This document shows, one piece after another, positions 44,825-53,959 of a stretch of 64,000 nt of DNA; the first letter of the stretch is position 1, and each line of letters starts with the position of its first letter. Source of the DNA: Thermococcus chitonophagus (lineage in GTDB: Archaea > Methanobacteriota_B > Thermococci > Thermococcales > Thermococcaceae); NCBI RefSeq assembly GCF_002214605.1, contig NZ_CP015193.1, positions 372,001 to 436,000 on the forward strand, in the 5' to 3' direction. The translations under genes were made by a program, and so were the position numbers. Under the pieces are notes generated by a model, which worked only from the letters and a program-made list of their open reading frames with translations, did no database searches and was not told where the DNA came from.

Positions 44825-46231
44825 ATGGCCGGAGAGTTAGACTTCTTGTTCTACCCTAGGAGCGTTGCAGTAATAGGAGCATCACATGTTCCAGGGAAGG
44901 TTGGCAATGCAATAATGCGTTCAATAACGGCAAACTTCAATGGGAAGGTATACGCTGTAAACGTTAAGGGGGGAGAAATAGAGGTCAATGGAAAGAAGTT
45001 TAAAGTCTATAAGAGTGTAAAAGAAATTCCCGATGAGATTGATGTTGCTGTAATAGCAGTTCCTGCGAGATTCGTTCCCGACGTAATAGATGAATGTGGA
45101 GAGAAAGGCGTTAAAGGCGCAGTTGTCATTTCCGCAGGGTTCAAAGAGGCTGGTAGGGCGGATCTGGAGGAGGAGCTCGTAAAAAGGGCAAGAAAGTGGG
45201 GGATAAGGGTAGTTGGTCCCAACTGCCTTGGAGTTACCAACCTAGAGAACGGCTTTGACTGTAACTTTAACCCCCCGGAGAGACAGGCGAGGCCGAAGTT
45301 CGGTTCAATTGCCTTCATGAGCCAGAGCGGAGCCTTTGGAGCGGCAATACTAGACTGGGCCGCTAGGCATGAAGTTGGAATGAGCAAGTTCATCAGCTTA
45401 GGTAACATGGCTGACCTAGATGAAAGCGACTTCATGCTCTATCTAAAGGATGATCCAAAAACGAAGGTAATAACGGCCTACATAGAGGGCGTTAAGGATG
45501 GAAGAAAGTTCTTCAATGTAGCGAAGGAGACTACGAAGGTAAAGCCAGTGATAATCCTAAAGGCCGGGAGAACGGAAGCGGGAGCGAAGGCTGCCGCGTC
45601 TCATACTGGCTCTCTGGCTGGAAGTTATAAGATATACGAGGCGGCGTTTGAGCAGAGCGGTGTTCTCTCCGCCAAGAGCATGAGACAGCTCTTCAACTAC
45701 GCAAAGGCCTTAGCGATGCAAAAGCCTGCACAGGGAGATAGAGTGGCAATAGTGACCAATGGTGGTGGTGCTGGAGTTATGATGAGTGATGGATTACTTG
45801 AGGCCGGTCTAAAGCTGGCTGAGCTTAGTGAGGAAACAAGGGAGAAATTCAGAAAGGCTATCGAAGAGGGGAAGTTGCCCGAGCACATGAGCTACAAGAA
45901 CCCGATTGACGTCATAGGAGATGCCCCCTCAAGCAGGTACGAACTTGCGATAAGGTATGCCTTGGAAGATCCAAACGTTGATGTTTTGGCAGTTATAGCC
46001 CTGTTCCAGAGTCCAGCCTTGGATGAAGGCATCGTTGATGTAATGGAAAAAGTACAAGAGTACGGCAAGCCAATAGTGTTCGTGGCCCCGGGAGGAGAAT
46101 TCCCGGAGAAGATGGCCAGGAGAATAGAGGAGAAGGGAGTTCCGGTGTTTGAGACCGTCGAGGATGGTGTTGACGCTGTTTACGCCCTTGTAAAATACGG
46201 CCTCTACCTTAAGGAGCTTCAGAGTTTCTGA
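44825..46231 (+). CDS. acdA: Acetyl-CoA synthetase (ADP-forming) alpha subunit
   Basis: The enzyme makes ATP from acyl-CoA, ADP and phosphate, the main energy-conserving step of peptide and sugar fermentation in Thermococcales. The 468-residue alpha subunit has a CoA-binding domain (SVAVIGASHVPGKVGNAIM), the VVGPNCLGVTN region, and SQSGAFGAAILDWA. The phosphorylated active-site His is in AASHTGSLAGSYKIYEAAF near residue 260. The beta subunit with its ATP-grasp domain is not in the window. Several paralogues with different acid preferences exist in Pyrococcus, and the preference of this one cannot be read off. ATG at 44825 follows GGTGG; an earlier ATG at 44774 lies upstream of the promoter. 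Confidence 0.9.
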   Translation: MAGELDFLFYPRSVAVIGASHVPGKVGNAIMRSITANFNGKVYAVNVKGGEIEVNGKKFKVYKSVKEIPDEIDVAVIAVPARFVPDVIDECGEKGVKGAVVISAGFKEAGRADLEEELVKRARKWGIRVVGPNCLGVTNLENGFDCNFNPPERQARPKFGSIAFMSQSGAFGAAILDWAARHEVGMSKFISLGNMADLDESDFMLYLKDDPKTKVITAYIEGVKDGRKFFNVAKETTKVKPVIILKAGRTEAGAKAAASHTGSLAGSYKIYEAAFEQSGVLSAKSMRQLFNYAKALAMQKPAQGDRVAIVTNGGGAGVMMSDGLLEAGLKLAELSEETREKFRKAIEEGKLPEHMSYKNPIDVIGDAPSSRYELAIRYALEDPNVDVLAVIALFQSPALDEGIVDVMEKVQEYGKPIVFVAPGGEFPEKMARRIEEKGVPVFETVEDGVDAVYALVKYGLYLKELQSF

Positions 46232-47289
46232 AACTCCCTCTCTATTATTTTCAATTGATTTTCTTGTAGAACTTTTGGATTCAGAACTAGTATCACGCTT
46301 CCGTTGTTTCCTATTGCTATGTCTTTCACCGTATACAGGAACTTTGCCGTTGCCTTGAAACCGTTCTCTAGTATCAGGAACTCTACGGCATCTATGTATA
46401 GTAGATTATAACCCAACCTGAACGCCCTCGCGATTAAGTCTGTAAGTATGTCTATCTTAGTTGGTGAGATTGCGTAAACGTTTTCTTTTATCTCTCCTTC
46501 CTTGACCTTTGTTATCCAATAAACAAGAGCATTCCCATTGTTTTTCACAGGATACCTCCTCGTTATCATGACAGTGTTCATCTTGCGCGCTATTTCAAGT
46601 GCCCTAGCTTCATCTTCCGTCCAATAGGCTCCTGGCTTTAGCGCTTGAATTGATCTTTTTTCTGGAACCTTAGGTGAGAAAATTATCATCTTTAGGGCTC
46701 CTATGGCAGCCATTAACCTAAAAATGGCAGCTCCGAAGAAAGCTAGAGGGTAAAACCAGTTAATCTCTCTAGTAAATGGATACGTGAGGTTTAATAATCC
46801 TACACCTGCTAAACCGAGTGGAAAAAGTATTTGGAGACTTCTCTTCTCTACTACATACTCCCAGAGGACTATGGCGAGATAGAGGGTTGAACCGCCAAGG
46901 ATAAAAGAAGGAACTATTGATCTTAAGGTGAAATTTCCCTTAAAAATCCCAATGGCCATAGCGAATATCCATACATATGAGACCATGAGAGTTGTACCAA
47001 CAATTAAAATGTGCTTAGGTTTTATATTGCCGTATTTTAGCATAAACGCTGCGCCTAGCGTTAAAATCCCAATATAGAAGTTTGGTATCTTGCTAACTAT
47101 TGGATATACTGTGGGATTTATTGAAATTCCTAGGGGCTTCAGAATGTAATTCTCGATATCCATAACTGAAACTAGAAATGCTATAGAGAGAATTGTCCAA
47201 CCTTTTTCTCTAGTTCTCACTGCTTTATAGACGGCCACTATAAATAAGATTAGCCTAGAGAAAAAGTTAAGGTAAGGGATAATGCTCAT
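46219..47289 (-). CDS. DUF835 membrane protein
   Basis: This 356-residue protein has about seven N-terminal transmembrane helices (residues 5-215). A cytoplasmic DUF835 domain follows, beginning near LKPGAYWTEDEARALEIARK and including YNLLYIDAVEFLILENGF and GSVILVLNPKVL. DUF835 proteins are frequent in Thermococcales and their role is unknown; the fold resembles RecA-like KaiC relatives without a P-loop. The ATG overlaps the stop of the sugar nucleotidyltransferase gene, and the end overlaps acdA by 13 bases. Confidence 0.78.
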   Translation of the reverse strand: MSIIPYLNFFSRLILFIVAVYKAVRTREKGWTILSIAFLVSVMDIENYILKPLGISINPTVYPIVSKIPNFYIGILTLGAAFMLKYGNIKPKHILIVGTTLMVSYVWIFAMAIGIFKGNFTLRSIVPSFILGGSTLYLAIVLWEYVVEKRSLQILFPLGLAGVGLLNLTYPFTREINWFYPLAFFGAAIFRLMAAIGALKMIIFSPKVPEKRSIQALKPGAYWTEDEARALEIARKMNTVMITRRYPVKNNGNALVYWITKVKEGEIKENVYAISPTKIDILTDLIARAFRLGYNLLYIDAVEFLILENGFKATAKFLYTVKDIAIGNNGSVILVLNPKVLQENQLKIIEREFQKL

Positions 47290-48548
47290 CTCTCTACCAC
47301 CATTTTTTCCTGCTTAACTACAATAAGAACGTTCGGGGGTATGTTCTTGTCAACTATAACCCCAGGGCCAACAAATGCATTGCTTCCTATCTTTCTCCCA
47401 GGATAAATGGTGACGTTAATTCCTACCTTAACATTATGCCCTATAATTGCCCCAAGCTTTCTCCTGCCAGAATCCTCAAGCTTTCCTTTAATTTCGACTT
47501 TTATCGTCCTATTATCGTGCCTTAAGTTCGCAGTTATTGTTCCGGCCCCAAGGTTAGTGTTCTCGCCTATTATAGAATCTCCAACGTAATTGAGGTGGGG
47601 TGCGTTGGAGTGATCCATTATTATCGAATTCTTTATCTCAACGGCATTTCCTATATGGCAGTTGTCGCCGATGCTTGTGTAAGGCCTTATGAAGCAGTTG
47701 GGGCCAATAATAGAATTCCTTCCGATTTTTACAGGCCCTATGATATAGCTCCCAGATCTTACAACTGTACCCTCCCCAATTTCAACTGGCGGTATTATTA
47801 CGGCGCCCTCTTCGACTTTTCCTCTTATGCCATGCTTCAGCTTCGTCTTCAGTATGTACTCGTTGACCTCGAGAAGGTTCCAAGGTCTTCCTATGTCGTT
47901 CCAGTAGCCTTTGTACTCATAATAGGCAATTCTCTTTCCAGATGCAAGCATCAGGTTTAGGGTATCGGTTATTTCGTATTCCCCTCTCTCGCTGATCTCC
48001 GTTTTCTCTATGAATCTGAAAACATCGCTCTTGAAGATGTAAATGCCTAAGTTTGCAAATCCACTAATCTTCCCAGGCTTCTCCCTTATCCCCCTAACTA
48101 ATCCGCCATCAACTTCTACCAATCCAAACTGGCTTAAATCGTCGAATTTCTTAACTACTAGCCCTGCATCGGCGTTGTTTTTCTTAAAGACATGTAACAA
48201 TCCTCGTACGGCATCTTCTTCAAAATATATGTCTCCATTAACCACAAAGAATTCTTCACCTTCTTCAATGTAGTCCTTTACGGAGTATATGGCCTTGGCT
48301 GTCCCTTCTCCTTCCACTTGCTCCACGTAAGTTATCGGCTTTCCGTGGAATTCATCTCCTAGGAGGTTGATTAGCTTTTCCTTCATGTATCTAACCACTA
48401 TTATGAATTCGTCGACAAAGGGGTCAAGATTTTCTATAACGTACTCTATAATGGGCTTATTGGCAACTTTAAGAATAACCTTTGGTCTGTCATCGGTCAA
48501 GGGTCTAAGCCTTTCCCCTTTACCTGCAGCCAAGATAATAGCCTTCAT
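47286..48548 (-). CDS. GlmU-like sugar-1-phosphate nucleotidyltransferase/acetyltransferase
   Basis: This two-domain enzyme has an N-terminal nucleotidyltransferase domain with ILAAGKGERLRPLTDDRPKVILKVANKPIIEY and FVVNGDIYFE. A C-terminal left-handed beta-helix of hexapeptide repeats runs from about residue 245 to 410 (IIPPVEIGEGTVV, IIGPNCFIRPYTSIGDNCHIGN, IIGHNVKVGINVTIYPG). This matches archaeal GlmU-like enzymes that make UDP-GlcNAc or dTDP-sugars. Which sugar is used is uncertain, and the acetyltransferase site may be inactive. It forms an operon with the DUF835 gene. Confidence 0.85.
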   Translation of the reverse strand: MKAIILAAGKGERLRPLTDDRPKVILKVANKPIIEYVIENLDPFVDEFIIVVRYMKEKLINLLGDEFHGKPITYVEQVEGEGTAKAIYSVKDYIEEGEEFFVVNGDIYFEEDAVRGLLHVFKKNNADAGLVVKKFDDLSQFGLVEVDGGLVRGIREKPGKISGFANLGIYIFKSDVFRFIEKTEISERGEYEITDTLNLMLASGKRIAYYEYKGYWNDIGRPWNLLEVNEYILKTKLKHGIRGKVEEGAVIIPPVEIGEGTVVRSGSYIIGPVKIGRNSIIGPNCFIRPYTSIGDNCHIGNAVEIKNSIIMDHSNAPHLNYVGDSIIGENTNLGAGTITANLRHDNRTIKVEIKGKLEDSGRRKLGAIIGHNVKVGINVTIYPGRKIGSNAFVGPGVIVDKNIPPNVLIVVKQEKMVVER

Positions 48549-48593
48549 TAACTTTCACCACTATAAAATATTGTTGTACAGGAAATACAAAAA

Positions 48594-49430
48594 TCATACG
48601 TTGAGTATCTCAGGCACGATGCTTATCTTTGAGACTGGAGTTGGAATAGTATTGGTTACTGCGAGCTCATCAACTGCATTGCTTACTCTTTCAATGGCTC
48701 CCTCTGCAAACACCCCGTGGGTTGCAGCAACGAATATCTTCCCCGCTCCGAGCTCTCTCAAGAGGTTTGCGGCCTTTATCATCGTTCCTCCCGTGCTTAT
48801 TATGTCGTCAACTATGAGCACGTTCTTTCCTTTAACATCAACGTCAACTGGAGTCATTTGAACTTCAGTTGGGGAGATTCTTTTCTTTTCAAAGTGGCTG
48901 TATTCTAACCCTAAAATCTCTGCAACCGCCCTAGCTCTCTCTAGGGCACCCTTATCTGGAGCCATGACTATTCCTTCTCCAAGCTTCTCCTTGAAGTATT
49001 CGGCTATAACCCTTGCAGGAGAAACATTGTGGGCCTTCCCTGGGAAGAACTCGAGGGTCTTCGGGTTGTGAATATCAAAAACGTAAAGTTCATCATAGTA
49101 GAGACCGAGCATTTTCATAACTGCCCTGATGCTTATCGGCTCTCCGTCCTTTGTGACTCTATCCTGCCTTGAGTATGCCAGGTAAGGAACCACGAGTTTT
49201 AGTCTTTTAAATCCCTTCTCCTTTAGGGCATCCCCCAGGAGAAGTGCTTCAATTAGGTGCTCGTCCTGGGGATGATATGTTGACTGAACTACTATTGCCT
49301 CCTCTCCTTCTCCAAGAATCCTTACATACTTTTCACCGTCTGGGAACTTCTTTATCTCGACTTCAATTATCTCTGCCTTTTTCGAGAGTTCTTCCTTTAA
49401 ATGTAAGGCCCCGCTTCCAACTACGAACAT
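48594..49430 (-). CDS. prs: Ribose-phosphate pyrophosphokinase (PRPP synthase)
   Basis: The enzyme makes PRPP from ribose 5-phosphate and ATP for purine, pyrimidine, His and Trp synthesis. The 278 residues contain [35 protein letters not shown], the [21 protein letters not shown]-binding region, and the PRPP loop [15 protein letters not shown] near residue 208. The [11 protein letters not shown] segment replaces the bacterial ADP-allosteric features, typical of archaeal enzymes. GGAGGTGATT precedes the ATG. It lies just after the ASCH-domain gene. Confidence 0.94.
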   Translation of the reverse strand: MFVVGSGALHLKEELSKKAEIIEVEIKKFPDGEKYVRILGEGEEAIVVQSTYHPQDEHLIEALLLGDALKEKGFKRLKLVVPYLAYSRQDRVTKDGEPISIRAVMKMLGLYYDELYVFDIHNPKTLEFFPGKAHNVSPARVIAEYFKEKLGEGIVMAPDKGALERARAVAEILGLEYSHFEKKRISPTEVQMTPVDVDVKGKNVLIVDDIISTGGTMIKAANLLRELGAGKIFVAATHGVFAEGAIERVSNAVDELAVTNTIPTPVSKISIVPEILNV

Positions 49431-49434
49431 CCAA

Positions 49435-49785
49435 TCACCTCCAATTCTTTAGATTCACCCAAATTTGAGCTCCGTTGGGAATTTCAACATCACGAGGAGG
49501 GTCGAACTTTACTGGATTTGCTAGAACCCACGCATAAAGTTTTTTCCCATTTGAGTACCTCTTTAAAAAGTCGTAGCTTGCGAGGTGTTTACTTTCGTGG
49601 TTAGCGAGTTCTTCTGGGGTGAAAGGGCCGAGAACATCCACGAGTTCAACAGTGCCGAGGGCCTTTTTCTCGGAAATTATTACTATCCTCCCCCTGATTC
49701 TTGTGGGGGTTTTCCTAATTTCCCACACTTTTTTACCTTCAACTATCCACTTGGCATAGGGTTGTCTCACTATTAGCCCCTTCAT
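49435..49785 (-). CDS. ASCH/PUA-like domain protein
   Basis: This 116-residue protein begins [24 protein letters not shown], the motif of ASCH domains, which are PUA-like folds thought to bind RNA or modified nucleosides. The middle has [24 protein letters not shown] and the end [21 protein letters not shown]. Some relatives are amidohydrolases or EVE/ASCH RNA readers; no catalytic set can be assigned. ATG at 49785 follows GGGAGGAAT. It sits 4 bases before prs on the same strand. Confidence 0.82.
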   Translation of the reverse strand: MKGLIVRQPYAKWIVEGKKVWEIRKTPTRIRGRIVIISEKKALGTVELVDVLGPFTPEELANHESKHLASYDFLKRYSNGKKLYAWVLANPVKFDPPRDVEIPNGAQIWVNLKNWR

Positions 49786-49855
49786 ATTCCTCCCAGAAGA
49801 GAAAGAGGGTATCATCTATATAAATTCAACTATATAAGGAGAAAGGAGAGAGGGA

Positions 49856-50116
49856 TCACTTTATCTGCTCTAAAGCTCCAAGAACTTCCCAGATTATCGT
49901 CCTTGTGTGGAGAGGCATGTTGGGATCTTCACTAATTTCTTCAAGTATTGCTATTGCATCGGCCGCCCTAACTGCGGGCTCCTTATCCTTATTCATGAGA
50001 GCTTCAATAGCCTGCTCGGCGGCCCTTCTAATGTTCCTGGGAACAACTGTATCTTGGACAACCTGCTCCCTGAGAACTTGGATGATCTGATTGATTCTCT
50101 CCTCAACGTCCGTCAT
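49856..50116 (-). CDS. UPF0147 family protein
   Basis: This 86-residue helical protein belongs to the archaeal UPF0147 family, with VEERINQIIQVLREQVVQDTVVPRNIRRAAEQAIEAL and SEDPNMPLHTRTIIWEVLGALEQI. The function is unknown. ATG at 50116 follows GGGGGTGAT with four bases spacing; a GTG at 50125 overlaps that site. It stands alone between the ASCH and trpS genes, with a short A/T-rich promoter region upstream. Confidence 0.85.
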   Translation of the reverse strand: MTDVEERINQIIQVLREQVVQDTVVPRNIRRAAEQAIEALMNKDKEPAVRAADAIAILEEISEDPNMPLHTRTIIWEVLGALEQIK

Positions 50117-50193
50117 TGATATCACCCCCAGTCATTTACTCAAGGTAACTAAACCCCCAATGTTGACTATTTGGAATATGCTAAAAAGTTTTT

Positions 50194-51351
50194 CTACTTT
50201 CTAAGTGGTTCTGGAATCGCCTTGTTCCATTGCTCCTGGGCCAACTTACCGGTGTATTTAAACTTCTCAACTAGCTCTTCTGCCTTTTTCCTCTTCTTCT
50301 GGTGCTCTTTCAGAAACTCCTGAACTTTCTGTATGAGGTATCTCTTGCACTCTCCACATGTCAGCTCTCCATTTTTACATGCATAATAGCGCTCCATGAG
50401 CTTTTTATCATCCTCCTCGAAGAATATCTCGAGCCACTTGAACACCACGCACCTTTCAGGATTGCCTCCCTTTTCCCTCTGCTCCTTAAGCGTTGGTTGG
50501 CCTCCCGTTAACGCAAACTTCCAGATCTTCTTTCCAGCTTCCTCGGGATCATCCGTAAGGTATATCGCGGTTTCGGGTTTGGATGCACTCATCTTTCCTT
50601 CGAGCCCAGTTAGCGGTGGAACGAACTTTGAGTGTAAGGCTGCGGTCTTGTAATAGCCGAGACTCTCAGCGAAATCTCTCTGAAGCCTCCAATATGGGTC
50701 TTGATCAATTGCAGCTGGGATAAGACATCTCCTTTTCTCGAAGAAAGTGGGTGCTGCCTGTATTGCCGGGAAGAATATCATTCCTATCTTGCTCTGCTCG
50801 GTAAAGCCGAAAACAGCCCTTGCCATTGAGAAGTTTATCTTCTTGGCTATTGGGATTGCCATTTCATATATCTTCGTAAATTCACTGTTCTGGAAGATGA
50901 AGGTTTTATCAGGATCAAAGCCTACCGCGATTATGTCTAGTATGTTTTCGTAAGCCCATCTCTTTGTGTCTTCAAAGGTGAGTTTCTCCTTGAATAGAAA
51001 CTTTTCATCGTCCGTTATCTGGATGTACAGGTTAACGCCGAACTTTTCCTGCAACCATTTGGTGGCGAAGAAGGGTATTATATGACCTATATGCATGGGA
51101 CCGCTTGGGCCCCTACCCGTGTACAGGAAGAATCCCTTTCCACTTTCGTAGTCGTCTAAAACCTTGTCGTAGTCCCTGTGGGAGAAGAAGAACCTTCTCC
51201 TGAAGAATATTGGTAGGTCACTCTTTGTGAGTCTTGCAGTCCTCTCGAGGAGGTCGTCAGTCAGTGGGCTCGTTCCGAACTGCTCAATCAGCTTGTCATA
51301 GTCTACAATTCCCTCTACGTCCCAGGGTGTAACTTTAAATTCCTCTGGCAT
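50194..51351 (-). CDS. trpS: Tryptophanyl-tRNA synthetase
   Basis: This class I synthetase charges tRNA(Trp). The 385 residues include the HIGH-type motif GPSGPMHIGHIIPFFATKWLQ near residue 82 and KMSASKP near residue 256. A C-terminal zinc-like cluster CKNGELTCGECKRYLI is characteristic of archaeal/eukaryotic enzymes, and NFSMARAVFGFTEQSKIG lies in the catalytic domain. ATG at 51351 follows GGAGGTGG with five bases spacing; a GTG at 51360 overlaps it. Its upstream region contains CCTAGCTAGG (51372-51381), a palindrome of unknown use. Confidence 0.95.
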   Translation of the reverse strand: MPEEFKVTPWDVEGIVDYDKLIEQFGTSPLTDDLLERTARLTKSDLPIFFRRRFFFSHRDYDKVLDDYESGKGFFLYTGRGPSGPMHIGHIIPFFATKWLQEKFGVNLYIQITDDEKFLFKEKLTFEDTKRWAYENILDIIAVGFDPDKTFIFQNSEFTKIYEMAIPIAKKINFSMARAVFGFTEQSKIGMIFFPAIQAAPTFFEKRRCLIPAAIDQDPYWRLQRDFAESLGYYKTAALHSKFVPPLTGLEGKMSASKPETAIYLTDDPEEAGKKIWKFALTGGQPTLKEQREKGGNPERCVVFKWLEIFFEEDDKKLMERYYACKNGELTCGECKRYLIQKVQEFLKEHQKKRKKAEELVEKFKYTGKLAQEQWNKAIPEPLRK

Positions 51352-51360
51352 TAGAACCAC

Positions 51361-51526
51361 CTCCTAAAGTCCTAGCTAGGCAAGAAGAGAAGAAGCGTTC
51401 GAATTTAGTTGAGCCAAAAGCCACCACCGAGCATGGGGGTTAAAAGGGGAATACTTAATTTAAAGTTTTTGGATTGCGATAGGTATTTAACCATCCTAAA
51501 CTAAATAATATTGGGGGTGGTTCTGC
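51361..51526. promoter_or_regulatory. Divergent region between trpS and a small hypothetical gene
   Basis: This 166-base region has no gene. It holds the palindrome CCTAGCTAGG near the trpS start, a purine-rich stretch, and on the plus strand TACTTAATTTAAAG (51452-51465) and AGGTATTTAACC (51481-51492), either of which could be a TATA box. A GGGGGTGGT ribosome site precedes the ATG at 51527. Confidence 0.45.
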
Positions 51527-51835
51527 ATGAATTCTGAGGTTGTTAAGGAGTTCTTAGAGGACATAGGCGCAGACTACATTGAGCTCGAGGGAGAAATACA
51601 CCTCGAGCCCAGGGTGTTCTATGAAGTTTGGAAGTATGTAGGGGAGCCCGAGTTAAAGACGTACGTGATAGAAGATGAAATAGTCGAACCCGGTGAATAT
51701 GATCCACCGGAGATGAAGTACACTGAAGCTAGGAAGATAAAGATAAAGAAGATATATTTTGAGACGCTTGATGGTGTGAAAGTCGTGACCGACTACTCCG
51801 AGTTTCAGAAGATACTTAAGGAAATGAAGAGCTAA
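51527..51835 (+). CDS. Conserved-looking hypothetical protein, 102 residues
   Basis: I do not recognise this protein. It is acidic and compact, starting SEVVKEFLEDIGADYIELEG and containing EPGEYDPPEMKYTEARKIKIKKIYFETLDGVKVVTDYSEF. It has no membrane segment, cysteine or catalytic-looking motif. The strong GGGGGTGGT site and codon use like its neighbours support that it is real. It ends 4 bases into the convergent regulator gene. Confidence 0.7.
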   Translation: MNSEVVKEFLEDIGADYIELEGEIHLEPRVFYEVWKYVGEPELKTYVIEDEIVEPGEYDPPEMKYTEARKIKIKKIYFETLDGVKVVTDYSEFQKILKEMKS

Positions 51836-52755
51836 AATTCTAAAATTGATCTGTATCCCTTGCCATCTTTTCTTACCATTCTCGAGAATCTCGTTTTCAG
51901 GTGTTCGTTGTTGAGCTCTTGGAACATATCTAGGTATCCAATGGCAAGCTTCTCCACGTAGGGGCTGAACTCTAGAATCTTGCTTCCCATATCATCCTTT
52001 GAGGAGAAAAACCACTCCAAATAATACCCTTTAGGCTTCAATACTCCAACCTTTATCTCAATATCTTGGAACTTTCTAAGGAACTCATCTATATCGATAT
52101 CTTGAGCAATGCCTATGAAAGACCGATCATAAACCGGCTCAACGTGTTCGGCGTAGGCGTAGAATCCTATTATTATCCCATCTTCAATTAGTTTATTTAT
52201 CATGAACTTTATTGTTGGCCTCTTTCTCCCTATTAGTGCTTCAAGTTCTTTCATTGGAGTTCTTGCATCTACTTTTAATGCATCTAGGAGGAGAGCGTAT
52301 TCATAAGAATATTGCCATTTTCCAAACTTTACATTCCCTTCCCTCTTCCTGGCCCATACCTCATAGAACTCAAAGTCATTGGAATATTTGGACAACATTT
52401 CTGGGATGTACTTCTCTTGATCAACTGGAACGTGTAATATCGCTTGTATCCCATTCTTGAATCCAAATATTGGTGTTATATGGGCGATGAATGGATTCTT
52501 TAGAATCTCCTTTGCTTTAGTCATTAGCTCTACTTTTGGAACTGAAAGAAACGCAACATAGCTTTTTAGTCCAAGCTTTACGATGTCATATATTGCACTT
52601 ACAAAAACGTATTTCCCGTAGTACTTATCATATACTCTCTTCAGCCTATGGTACTCTACCCCTTCCTTTTCGGAGATACTCCTTAGGCTTTCTCTTGGAT
52701 GCTCGTTTAGTATTGTGAGAAGCCATTCAAGCTCATCTTGATCAATTGAAGCCAT
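51832..52755 (-). CDS. Tandem helix-turn-helix regulator, Lrp-like
   Basis: This 307-residue protein seems to be two Lrp-like halves in tandem. Residues 5-50 (ELEWLLTILNEHPRESLRSISEKEGVEYHRLKRVYDKY) and about 155-205 (YALLLDALKVDARTPMKELEALIGRKRPTIKFMINKLIEDGII) are helix-turn-helix units, each followed by an alpha/beta region with FLSVPKVELM or FIGIAQDIDID. Such double proteins could bind DNA as a pseudo-dimer. It is divergent from the adenosine-specific kinase family gene, with nested inverted repeats between them. The effector is unknown. Confidence 0.75.
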   Translation of the reverse strand: MASIDQDELEWLLTILNEHPRESLRSISEKEGVEYHRLKRVYDKYYGKYVFVSAIYDIVKLGLKSYVAFLSVPKVELMTKAKEILKNPFIAHITPIFGFKNGIQAILHVPVDQEKYIPEMLSKYSNDFEFYEVWARKREGNVKFGKWQYSYEYALLLDALKVDARTPMKELEALIGRKRPTIKFMINKLIEDGIIIGFYAYAEHVEPVYDRSFIGIAQDIDIDEFLRKFQDIEIKVGVLKPKGYYLEWFFSSKDDMGSKILEFSPYVEKLAIGYLDMFQELNNEHLKTRFSRMVRKDGKGYRSILEF

Positions 52756-52797
52756 AAGGCATCGGTAAAAATTTGTTACTCTCTCCTAAAAACGATT

Positions 52798-52858
52798 GTG
52801 GTTTCTACATTGTGGATGCAGGTATAGAATAATTTTTTAGTTCAATACCTAAAACCAC
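52798..52858. promoter_or_regulatory. Nested inverted repeats in a divergent promoter
   Basis: GTGGTTT (52798-52804) pairs with AAACCAC (52852-52858), and inside them AGGTAT (52820-52825) pairs with ATACCT (52845-52850) around an A/T-rich core with TTTTTTAG. The region separates the tandem-HTH regulator (minus) from the gene at 52872 (plus). It is a good candidate operator for that regulator. Confidence 0.5.
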
Positions 52859-52871
52859 TTGGTGGTGCTAG

Positions 52872-53360
52872 ATGGTAAGGATTGAAGTAATCGATATAGA
52901 GAAGCCGGAAGGTGTTGAGGTAATAATAGGCCAAGGTAACTTCTCTATATTTACCGTGGACGATCTGGCCAGGGCTCTTTTAACGACTGTTCCTGGAATA
53001 AAGTTTGGGATTGCAATGAATGAGGCAAAGCCTCAACTTACGAGGTATACAGGCAATGACCCTGAGCTTGAGAAGTTAGCTGCAAAGAACGCCCTTAAGA
53101 TAGGTGCTGGCCACGTTTTCGTGATACTGATGAAGAATGCTTATCCAATAAATGTCCTCAACACGATAAAGAACCACCCTGCGGTAGCAATGGTATATGG
53201 AGCTAGTGAAAATCCATTCCAAGTGATAGTGGCCGAGACGGAACTTGGGAGAGCTGTTTTGGGTGTGGTTGACGGTAAAGCAGCGAACAAGATAGAGACG
53301 GAGGAGCAGAAGAAGGAGAGGAGAGAACTAGTAGAGAAGATAGGTTATAAAATAGACTGA
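52872..53360 (+). CDS. Adenosine-specific kinase family protein (DUF355)
   Basis: This 162-residue protein belongs to the archaeal family annotated as adenosine-specific kinase, from a crystal structure of a crenarchaeal member. Typical segments are [70 protein letters not shown] and [22 protein letters not shown]. The enzymatic role is weakly supported in general. GGTGGTGCTAG precedes the ATG. The XTP pyrophosphatase gene follows 10 bases later. Confidence 0.85.
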   Translation: MVRIEVIDIEKPEGVEVIIGQGNFSIFTVDDLARALLTTVPGIKFGIAMNEAKPQLTRYTGNDPELEKLAAKNALKIGAGHVFVILMKNAYPINVLNTIKNHPAVAMVYGASENPFQVIVAETELGRAVLGVVDGKAANKIETEEQKKERRELVEKIGYKID

Positions 53361-53370
53361 GGTTCTTTCC

Positions 53371-53925
53371 ATGAAAATATTTTTTATAACTTCAAACCCA
53401 GGTAAAGTCAAGGAAGCAAGCTCCCTACTCAAACCCCTTGGCATTGAGGTGGAGCAACTTAAATTTCCTTATCCTGAAATTCAGGCTGATTCTCTAGAAG
53501 AGGTTGTTGAATTCGGGATTAGGTGGCTAAAAGATAAAGTCTCCAAGCCGTTTTTTATAGAAGATTCAGGCCTTTTTATAGAAGCCCTAGAAGGATTTCC
53601 AGGAGTATATTCAGCTTATGTGTACAGGACTATAGGCCTAGATGGAATATTAAAGCTCATGGAAGGGATAGAAAATAGAAGAGCGTATTTCAAGAGCGTA
53701 ATTGGGTACTATGATGGGAAAGTTCATATATTCGTAGGGAAGGTTTATGGAAAAATATCTCATGAAAAGAAGGGTACTCAAGGGTTTGGGTACGATCCAA
53801 TATTCGTTCCCGATGGTTACGATAAGACCTTTGCCGAAATGACAACAGAAGAAAAAAATGCTATCTCTCATAGGGGAAAAGCTTTAAAGGAATTTCATAG
53901 ATGGTTAAAAGAAAATCTTAAATAA
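53371..53925 (+). CDS. XTP/dITP pyrophosphatase (RdgB/HAM1 family)
   Basis: This house-cleaning enzyme hydrolyses dITP and XTP to monophosphates, keeping deaminated purines out of DNA and RNA. The 184 residues have [63 protein letters not shown] with the catalytic Asp, and [23 protein letters not shown] plus [10 protein letters not shown]. All are signatures of the family. It is probably co-transcribed with the preceding gene. Confidence 0.94.
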   Translation: MKIFFITSNPGKVKEASSLLKPLGIEVEQLKFPYPEIQADSLEEVVEFGIRWLKDKVSKPFFIEDSGLFIEALEGFPGVYSAYVYRTIGLDGILKLMEGIENRRAYFKSVIGYYDGKVHIFVGKVYGKISHEKKGTQGFGYDPIFVPDGYDKTFAEMTTEEKNAISHRGKALKEFHRWLKENLK

Positions 53926-53959
53926 TGAACATGCGTCAATAACTTGAAAGGTGGTGATA

